Below, in pieces: positions 7,434-12,059 of a stretch of DNA of 12,059 nt. The stretch is taken from assembly GCA_038207745.1 (NCBI GenBank), contig JBBQZL010000069.1, positions 1 through 12,059 on the forward strand, read 5' to 3'. How positions within the stretch are numbered: the stretch's first letter is position 1; each line of letters starts with the position of its first letter. The translations under genes and the position numbers were made by a program. The stretch is from JBBQZL01 sp038207745 (GTDB lineage: Bacteria > Actinomycetota > Thermoleophilia > Solirubrobacterales > 70-9). A model generated the notes under the pieces. The model ran no database searches. It was not told where the DNA came from and saw only the letters and a list, made by a program, of their open reading frames with translations.

Positions 7434-8279
7434 CTATCCGTTCGGCCCGGGCCGCCCGACAACCGGCACCTCAACATGCTGCACACGGCCGGAGAGCGGC
7501 ATCTGAAGAAAGTGCGTCCCGAGTTCGGTGAAGGCCTCCGGGTCACCGGTGCTGAGGAACCGATAGTCGCCCTCGTCCCCGGGTTCGTTGGCCAGCCCCG
7601 AGGCCGCGAGGGTCCGCTGTACGGCCGCCGCGATCGCGTGCCCGGCCGTGACCAGCCGGACGTCGCGCCCGAGCAGGCGCTGCAGCATCGGCGCGATCAA
7701 CGGATAGTGGGTGCACCCGAGGATCAGGGTGTCGATCTCGGCCTCCTTGAGAGGCTCGCAGTAGGCCCGAACGGTCCTGACCACCTCGTCGTCAAACGGA
7801 AAGCCGTTCTGGATGATCGGCGCAAGGTCGGGGGCCGCCACCTCGGTGACCTCGAGACCCCGCCCCTGCCGGGTCAGTGCCCTGCGGTAGGCGCCGCCCT
7901 CGACCGTTGTCGGCGTCGCCAGGACGCCCACCCGGCCGCTCTGCGTGATCGCCGAGGCGATCTCGGCCTCCGGATCGATCACGGTCACCACCTCGATGCC
8001 GTGGCGGACACCCAGCTCCCTGACCTGCTCGCCGGCAACGGTCGTCGCCGAGTTGCAGGCGACGATCAGCAGCTTGATCCCGTGATCGAACAGGTATTCG
8101 GCCACCTCGATCACACGGGCGCGAAGGACTTCGGGGTCCTTGGTTCCGTACGGGAAGCGATCGCTGTCGCCCAGGTAGAGAAAATCCTCCTCGGGCAGCG
8201 ACACGAGGCACTCGTGCAGGACCGTGAGCCCGCCGACCCCGGAATCGAAGACCGCGATCGGAGAGGACTGACCCTGCAC
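7434..8279 (-). CDS. murI: Glutamate racemase
   Basis: A 281-residue cofactor-independent racemase converting L- to D-glutamate for peptidoglycan precursors in the cytoplasm. FDSGVGG (11-17) and GDSDRFPYG (37-45) form the substrate pocket. The two catalytic cysteines are C75 in ACNSATT and C189 in LGCTHYP, and both are present. The middle position of the GDSDR loop is Asp rather than the more usual Ala of GDTAR. The open frame extends upstream to 8510 across the preceding gene, but that part has no MurI similarity. GTG 8279, eight bases after the upstream stop, gives a normal family length and places the FDSGVGG motif correctly, though no ribosome-binding site is obvious. Its place between the membrane-protein gene and yqeY is not the usual cluster order. 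Confidence 0.93.
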   Translation of the reverse strand: MQGQSSPIAVFDSGVGGLTVLHECLVSLPEEDFLYLGDSDRFPYGTKDPEVLRARVIEVAEYLFDHGIKLLIVACNSATTVAGEQVRELGVRHGIEVVTVIDPEAEIASAITQSGRVGVLATPTTVEGGAYRRALTRQGRGLEVTEVAAPDLAPIIQNGFPFDDEVVRTVRAYCEPLKEAEIDTLILGCTHYPLIAPMLQRLLGRDVRLVTAGHAIAAAVQRTLAASGLANEPGDEGDYRFLSTGDPEAFTELGTHFLQMPLSGRVQHVEVPVVGRPGPNG

Positions 8280-8284
8280 TGCGC

Positions 8285-8761
8285 TCAGGGTTTGACGATC
8301 ATCAGAAAGATCGAAACCATGATGATCAGCGAGGCGATCATCCCCCCGGTGGCCATCTGCCTCGAGAGCGCCTGATACTCGGCGCTCAGGCCCGCTCCCT
8401 TCTCGAGGTCCCGCTCTGCGAGCTGGACCGCCCTGCGATAGCGCGGTGCAAAGAAGGCGTGTGTCATGCCGAAGAGGGCGATGATCGCCAGGTAGCCGAA
8501 CATCACCCACGACTCGTCGCTGAGCTTCAGCTTCGCCGAGAGGTAGATTCCGGCGATCAGGATGACGATCATGCCCGGGGTGACCAGAAAGCGGTCAATT
8601 CTGGTCATGCTTCGAAAGACCGAGGGCAGGCTGGCGGGGGCATGCTTCTCGGCGAAGGCGATGAAGATGGGATAGGCGAAGGTCGGCCCGAATGCCACCA
8701 CCACGGCCACCACGTGGAAGAAGAGGGCGATTGTGGCTTCGTTGATGATCGCGATCGGCAT
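8285..8761 (-). CDS. Small four-helix membrane protein, DUF2269-like
   Basis: A 158-residue integral membrane protein of unknown function. Four hydrophobic segments are visible, at about 8-36, 61-79, 86-104 and 137-156. Between the third and fourth is a charged, probably cytoplasmic stretch (about 107-130). The first helix contains a histidine and aromatic residues (FFHVVAVVVAFGPTFAYP, 14-31). The pattern resembles the DUF2269 family of predicted membrane proteins; this is recognition by eye, not a database match. ATG 8761 starts without a ribosome-binding site, and a TATCAT hexamer lies eight bases upstream, raising the possibility of a leaderless internal transcript. The stop is five bases before the murI GTG, so the two may be co-expressed. 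A role in envelope physiology is only a guess from the murI neighbour. Confidence 0.75.
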   Translation of the reverse strand: MPIAIINEATIALFFHVVAVVVAFGPTFAYPIFIAFAEKHAPASLPSVFRSMTRIDRFLVTPGMIVILIAGIYLSAKLKLSDESWVMFGYLAIIALFGMTHAFFAPRYRRAVQLAERDLEKGAGLSAEYQALSRQMATGGMIASLIIMVSIFLMIVKP

Positions 8762-8769
8762 GGAAGGTG

Positions 8770-8775
8770 ATGATA
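8770..8775 (-). promoter_or_regulatory. Possible -10 box for a leaderless internal transcript
   Basis: TATCAT on the minus strand matches five of six bases of the TATAAT -10 consensus. Only eight bases (CACCTTCC) separate it from the ATG of the membrane-protein gene, which lacks a ribosome-binding site. Transcription would then begin at or near the ATG. No convincing -35 box is seen at 16-18 bases upstream. The 45-base gap after prmA is one of the two longest gene-free gaps inside the block. Confidence 0.25.
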
Positions 8776-8806
8776 GTCGGAGATGCCGTCAGAAACCCGG
8801 CCCGTG

Positions 8807-9631
8807 CTAGGCGGCGAGCCGCAGGACCAGCGATGCCCAATCGCCGTCCTGCGCGCGGGACACCTCGCTCATCCCGGTCGCTTCAAATGCCTCGGATACG
8901 AGGTCCTGCTCCTCGACGAGAAGACCCGAGCAGATGAGTGTCCGCGGCAGATTGCCCGCTGACAGTTGATCGGCGACGATCAGCAGGATTGGCGCGGTCA
9001 GGTTTGCAACCGTGGTTGTCGCGAGGCTCGGCAGGCCCTCTCTGAAGTTGAGCCTCGTCACCTCGATCGAGACCTGGTTGATGCCGGCGTTCGCCTCGGT
9101 GGCCTCGACCGAAAGCTGTTCGTGATCGTAGGCGTGGACGGGACCCCACCCGAGCTTGGCGGCGGCGATCGCGAGGACACCCGAACCAGTGCCGAGATCG
9201 GTAAGTGGGCCCCCTCCGGGATCGCCCTCGGCCAGCGCGATCAGCGCCTCGAGGCAGAGGCGGGTGGTCGGATGTGCGCCGGTCCCAAAGGCCTGGCCAG
9301 GGTCGACGATCACATCGATCGCTCCCTCCTGCACCGGTTCCCAGGAGGGACGAAGCCAGAGTCGCCGGCCGACGAGGACGGGCTTATGGAAGTCCTGCCA
9401 GCGGTCTGCCCAGTCATCGGGGACCTCGGTTGAGACCAGCTCGACGAATCCGTCCCCCGCCGCAACCTCGAGCGCACCGAGATCCGGCAGCTCGCCCTCG
9501 CCGCCGTAGATCGCAAACTCGACGTAGTCGGTGCCGCGCTCCTCCTCGACGCCGTTCGGCGCCAGGACGGTCAGCTCGGCGAGGACGATCTCCGCCTGGT
9601 CGGGCCGGCACCGAACCGCGAGTCGGATCAC
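8807..9631 (-). CDS. prmA: Ribosomal protein L11 methyltransferase
   Basis: A 274-residue SAM-dependent methyltransferase that trimethylates ribosomal protein L11. The N-terminal substrate-recognition domain (about 1-80) is followed by WADRWQDFHKPVLVGRRL (about 74-91), the PrmA signature DPGQAFGTGAHPTT (110-123), SAM-binding motif I DLGTGSGVLAIAA (145-157), the acidic AYDHE (167-171) that would hold the SAM ribose, and VANLTAPIL (208-216). The product matches family length, about 275-315, at the short end. The GTG start overlaps the dnaJ stop in a GTGA junction. In Firmicutes the same dnaJ-prmA order is followed by rsmE; here it is followed by a membrane-protein gene. Confidence 0.94.
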   Translation of the reverse strand: MIRLAVRCRPDQAEIVLAELTVLAPNGVEEERGTDYVEFAIYGGEGELPDLGALEVAAGDGFVELVSTEVPDDWADRWQDFHKPVLVGRRLWLRPSWEPVQEGAIDVIVDPGQAFGTGAHPTTRLCLEALIALAEGDPGGGPLTDLGTGSGVLAIAAAKLGWGPVHAYDHEQLSVEATEANAGINQVSIEVTRLNFREGLPSLATTTVANLTAPILLIVADQLSAGNLPRTLICSGLLVEEQDLVSEAFEATGMSEVSRAQDGDWASLVLRLAA

Positions 9632-10752
9632 CCGAAGACCCGGCGGACCTTCGAGAAGATCCCGCCGCCACGCTCGAGATCGAGGTTTTCCGCCGTGATC
9701 GTCTCGTCGAGGCGCTCGGCGGCCTCGCGTTGCTCCTCGCTCAATCCGACGGGTACGACGACGTTGAAGACGACCCGCTGGTTTCCGCGGCGACCGCCGC
9801 CGATGCGCGGCAGCCCGGCGCCCTTCAGCACCGATTCCGAAAGTGGCTGTGTCCCCGGCTCGACCTCGACCTCCCTGTCGCCCTCGAGGGTCTCGACGGT
9901 GAGCGTGGATCCGAGCATCGCAGTGGTTGCCGAGATCTCCTCGACGCTGATCAGGTCATCTCCATCGCGCTGAAAACGAGGGTCCTCATCGACCGTCACC
10001 TCGACGTAGAGGTCCCCGGGCCGACCGCCCGTCTCCCCGGCGTGACCGGCTCCGGAGATCCGGATCCGCTGGGCGTCGCTGATCCCGGCCGGGACATTGA
10101 CCTCATAGGTCTTGCTGCCGATCGTCCGACCGCGCCCGTTGCATTCCTCGCAGGGGGTCTCGGCGACCTTACCCTCGCCCATGCACTCATCGCAGGCGAC
10201 CGCGCGGACCATCTGGCCGAGAGCGGTCTGGGTGACGCCGCGGAGCTGGCCCGCGCCCCCGCACTTCTCGCAGGTGTGGATCGGGGTGCCGGGCTCAGCG
10301 CCGTTTCCGTTGCAATTGGAACACGGAGCGACCGCCTCGAACTCGACCTCCCGGGTCGCCCCCGTCAGCACCTCATCCAGGGTCATATCGACCGAGACGC
10401 CGACGTCACCTCCGGACGCCGGACCCTGCTGGCCGAATCCGAACCCGCCACCTCCACCACCACCGAAGAAGGCGCTGAAAAGGTCCTCGACAGAGCCAAA
10501 GCCCTCAGAACGCGGGGCCCACCCGCCGGCGCGGGGTCCCTCATGGCCATAGGTGTCGTAGGTCTGCCTGCGCTCCTGGTCCGAGAGGACCTCGTAGGCC
10601 TCGGCTGCCTGCTTGAATTTGTCCTCGGCCTCGGGGTCGTGATTGTTGACATCCGGATGCAACTCCCGTGCAAGAACCCGGAAGGCCTTCTTGATCTCTG
10701 TCTCGGAGGCATCCCGTGAGACCCCGAGAACCTCGTAATAGTCGCGTGGCAA
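9628..10752 (-). CDS. dnaJ: Chaperone protein DnaJ (Hsp40), type I
   Basis: A 374-residue full-length type I Hsp40 that delivers unfolded clients to DnaK and stimulates its ATPase in the cytoplasm. The J domain (about 4-69) has the HPD triad at 32-34. A Gly/Phe-rich stretch follows (about 75-110), with a run of seven glycines. Four CxxCxGxG zinc repeats start at C144, C161, C187 and C201, all with intact cysteines. The C-terminal client-binding domains run to residue 374. The start is TTG 10752, nine bases after the hrcA stop; the J domain begins at once (PRDYYEVLGV) and no ATG is nearby, so TTG seems real. Only a weak AGG precedes it. The hrcA-dnaJ pairing without grpE and dnaK matches the second DnaJ (DnaJ2) of Actinomycetota. 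Confidence 0.96.
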   Translation of the reverse strand: MPRDYYEVLGVSRDASETEIKKAFRVLARELHPDVNNHDPEAEDKFKQAAEAYEVLSDQERRQTYDTYGHEGPRAGGWAPRSEGFGSVEDLFSAFFGGGGGGGFGFGQQGPASGGDVGVSVDMTLDEVLTGATREVEFEAVAPCSNCNGNGAEPGTPIHTCEKCGGAGQLRGVTQTALGQMVRAVACDECMGEGKVAETPCEECNGRGRTIGSKTYEVNVPAGISDAQRIRISGAGHAGETGGRPGDLYVEVTVDEDPRFQRDGDDLISVEEISATTAMLGSTLTVETLEGDREVEVEPGTQPLSESVLKGAGLPRIGGGRRGNQRVVFNVVVPVGLSEEQREAAERLDETITAENLDLERGGGIFSKVRRVFG

Positions 10753-10761
10753 GTTTCGAAC

Positions 10762-11787
10762 CTAATTCTCGTAGACGTCTTCGAAGTAGTGGGACAACTC
10801 CCGGGCGACCTGCGTCACCGATGCGATCGCGTTGGCGTAGTCCATTCTCACAGGACCGACCACGCCAACCGAGCCGAGGTTGCGGTGCCCGAGTCCATAG
10901 TTGGCGCCGACGATGCTGACGCTCTTGAGCTCCGGCTGCGGGTTCTCACCGCCGATCCAGAGGAACACCGACCGCTCGTCAAGCGCGGAACGGAGCATAC
11001 GCAGCACGTTCGCCCGACCCTCGAGCGCCGTCATCAGCTTGTCGACCTGCGGCAGCTCCGCGTGCCTGGCCTCGGTGAGCAGGCGCGAGGCGCCTTCAAC
11101 GTAGAGGGTCCCTTCGGCGTCCCCCTCGAGATCGGTGAACGCAGAGGCAAGCCGGGAGAGAAAGGTGCGTTCCGTTGTCGAGAGGTCCGGCTCGGCGAGG
11201 CAGCCCGCAATCATCCGAGAGCCGAGTCCCATCCCGGCAAGTGACTCGTTCAGGTAGCTCGAAGCCCACTCGATCAATCCGAAGTCGACTACTGCCTCGA
11301 AGCTGAAGACCCGCTTGGCGACGACACCCGTGGAGGTGATCACCACGACCATCACGACGCTCGGCTGGAGGCGCAGCACCTCGATCCGGTGAATCGTCGC
11401 CGACTCCAGCGGGGGGGCGGTGACCAGCGCCATCAGATCGGTGACCTGCGCAAGGGCGGTCGTTGTCTCGCGCATCGCCTGGTCAACCTCGCGCCTGAGC
11501 CTCGAGAGCTCGAGCTCGACCCCGGTCTGTGGAGGGACCAGTCCGGACGCCAGCAGGCGATCGACATAGAGGCGATATCCACCATCGGTCGGGAGGCGGC
11601 CCGCCGAGGTGTGCGGGTGGGTCAGGTAGCCCGCAGTCTCGAGCGCCGCCAACTCCGCCCGCACCGTCGAGGGTCCCCACTCGACGCCGGGCAGCTCGGC
11701 AACCGTCCGCGAGGCAACCGGCCTCGCGGTCTCGAGATATTCATCCACAACCATCTTTAGGATCGATTCCTGGCGCCCGGTAAGCAT
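10762..11787 (-). CDS. hrcA: Heat-inducible transcription repressor HrcA
   Basis: A 341-residue DNA-binding repressor of class I heat-shock genes, normal in length. The N-terminal winged helix (about 1-75) carries VEWGPSTVRAELAALE (35-50), the signature PHTSAGRLPT (58-67) and GYRLYVD (70-76). The remainder is the GAF-like dimerisation domain, including LYVEGASRLL (about 229-238 region) and SIVGANYGLG near the end. The open frame continues upstream to 11994, but that extension is not conserved-looking; ATG 11787 gives the typical MLTGRQ.. N terminus. No ribosome-binding site precedes it; a CATAAT hexamer ends seven bases before the ATG. It heads the block, followed by dnaJ after nine bases. 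In other bacteria HrcA binds the CIRCE element, which I do not find here. Confidence 0.95.
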   Translation of the reverse strand: MLTGRQESILKMVVDEYLETARPVASRTVAELPGVEWGPSTVRAELAALETAGYLTHPHTSAGRLPTDGGYRLYVDRLLASGLVPPQTGVELELSRLRREVDQAMRETTTALAQVTDLMALVTAPPLESATIHRIEVLRLQPSVVMVVVITSTGVVAKRVFSFEAVVDFGLIEWASSYLNESLAGMGLGSRMIAGCLAEPDLSTTERTFLSRLASAFTDLEGDAEGTLYVEGASRLLTEARHAELPQVDKLMTALEGRANVLRMLRSALDERSVFLWIGGENPQPELKSVSIVGANYGLGHRNLGSVGVVGPVRMDYANAIASVTQVARELSHYFEDVYEN

Positions 11788-11793
11788 CTGCCG

Positions 11794-11799
11794 ATTATG
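11794..11799 (-). promoter_or_regulatory. Candidate -10 box of hrcA, leaderless arrangement
   Basis: CATAAT on the minus strand matches five of six bases of TATAAT. Six bases (CGGCAG) separate it from the hrcA ATG, so the transcript would start at the ATG itself. This fits the absence of a ribosome-binding site and the frequency of leaderless mRNAs known in actinobacteria. No good -35 hexamer is seen at 16-18 bases upstream. Confidence 0.35.
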
Positions 11800-11871
11800 C
11801 CGACCCAACCCCCCGACCGAATTTCGCAGCCCGACCCAGACAGCCAAAATCCCTCGAAACCACCGTTCTGA

Positions 11872-11906
11872 GGCGACAAACCCCCCGCAACCGAGGCTTT
11901 GTCGCC
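11872..11906. repeat. Perfect 9-bp inverted repeat upstream of hrcA
   Basis: GGCGACAAA (11872-11880) and TTTGTCGCC (11898-11906) are perfect inverted copies separated by 17 bases. In RNA from the minus strand the spacer can add four more pairs (CCTC with GGGG, one wobble) after a G-G mismatch, making a strong hairpin. No T run follows on either strand, so it is not an intrinsic terminator. Its place 85 bases before the hrcA ATG suggests an operator or a leader structure. It does not match CIRCE, which is TTAGCACTC-N9-GAGTGCTAA. Confidence 0.7.
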
Positions 11907-11992
11907 AGAGCAGCCAAGAACAATCGCGGTGGGTGATCGCGATCGGTGAGCCCGGTGGGACAGACCGGCGATCCATCCGGACCGGGGCGGCC

Positions 11993-12025
11993 AAAAAAAC
12001 GCCGGGGTGGGTTTTTGGCCCCCGG
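11993..12025 (-). terminator. Possible intrinsic terminator of an off-window upstream gene
   Basis: Read on the minus strand, CCGGGG (12025-12020) pairs with CCCCGG (12007-12002) around a 12-base loop. After two more bases comes a run of seven T (11999-11993). This would end a transcript entering from the right and separate it from the hrcA block. The stem is only six pairs, and the sequence lies close to the low-quality-looking window end. Confidence 0.35.
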
Positions 12026-12036
12026 GCCAGGAGGTA

Positions 12037-12059
12037 GGGGGGGGGGGGTGTTTGGGGGG
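12037..12059. other. Poly-G low-complexity window end
   Basis: A run of twelve G (12037-12048), then TG, TTT and six more G up to the last base. Nothing similar occurs elsewhere in the window. It looks like a sequencing or assembly artefact at a contig end, such as poly-G calls, rather than natural sequence. Bases here should not be trusted. Confidence 0.6.

Larger units (their letters stand above)
11788..12059. other. Non-coding region upstream of hrcA
   Basis: No gene is supported on either strand in these 272 bases. The region holds the candidate hrcA -10 box, a 9-bp inverted repeat at 11872-11906, a 10-base palindrome GATCGCGATC at 11935-11944, a terminator-like hairpin with a T run at about 11993-12025, and G-rich low-complexity sequence at the extreme end. 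The open frame continuing hrcA upstream to 11994 has no recognisable protein features. Confidence 0.6.

Noticed and set aside
6933..8375. 480-codon open frame on the plus strand
   Set aside because: Antisense to phoH, yqeY and murI, all with clear family motifs; no recognisable protein features of its own.
8280..8510. Upstream extension of the murI frame
   Set aside because: Overlaps the membrane-protein gene and would add 77 residues unlike any glutamate racemase; GTG 8279 gives the family length.
9205..10719. 504-codon open frame on the plus strand
   Set aside because: Antisense to prmA and dnaJ; composition is that of a codon-bias shadow.
11836..11917. Imperfect direct repeat TTGGCTG(C)TCTGG (11905-11917 and 11836-11847, minus strand)
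   Set aside because: Only two short copies with an indel in a biased region; not enough to call an operator pair.
11935..11944. Palindrome GATCGCGATC
   Set aside because: GCGATC-type words recur throughout the window from Ala-Ile codons and GC bias; no independent sign of a binding site.
11788..11994. Upstream extension of the hrcA frame to a TTG at 11994
   Set aside because: Would add about 69 residues before the typical HrcA N terminus and run through the inverted repeat and the candidate promoter.

Overview
The window is a single co-directional block. All twelve genes I can support lie on the minus strand, and adjacent genes overlap or sit less than 50 bases apart. Only the right edge (about 11788-12059) is non-coding. 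The DNA is GC-rich. An hrcA-dnaJ pair without grpE or dnaK between them is the arrangement known from Actinomycetota (hrcA-dnaJ2). Together with the codon bias and the wide use of GTG and TTG starts, this suggests a high-GC actinobacterium. A deep lineage such as Thermoleophilia is my guess, not something the sequence proves. I see no tRNA, rRNA, CRISPR array, insertion sequence or phage gene.

In transcription order (right to left) the layout is as follows. A putative terminator from an off-window gene and a 270-base leader with a strong inverted repeat come first. Then come hrcA (heat-shock repressor), dnaJ (co-chaperone), prmA (ribosomal protein L11 methyltransferase), a four-helix membrane protein resembling DUF2269, murI (glutamate racemase), a yqeY-type gene, phoH, and a fused ybeY-era gene. 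After these come a large membrane protein with two PAS domains plus GGDEF and EAL domains, an aldo/keto reductase, hisIE (histidine biosynthesis), and the first 186 codons of trpE (tryptophan biosynthesis), which runs off the left edge.

The first half resembles the conserved chaperone and ribosome-assembly cluster known from Firmicutes (hrcA-grpE-dnaK-dnaJ-prmA-rsmE-...-yqeY-phoH-ybeY-...-era) and from mycobacteria (hrcA-dnaJ2-rsmE-phoH-ybeY-...-era). Here rsmE is missing, and the membrane protein and murI sit between prmA and yqeY. The genes usually found between ybeY and era are gone and the two are joined in one reading frame. The second half couples this cluster to a cyclic-di-GMP signalling protein and to amino-acid biosynthesis. 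Stop/start overlaps (GTGA, TTGA, ATGA) imply translational coupling.

The most notable observation is the YbeY-Era fusion, a single predicted protein joining two factors of 16S rRNA 3'-end and 30S maturation. Next are a 9-bp inverted repeat upstream of hrcA that is not the classical CIRCE operator, and an EAL domain with two changed signature residues. I found no clearly new defence or mobile system. Most of the window is housekeeping genes in a slightly unusual arrangement.
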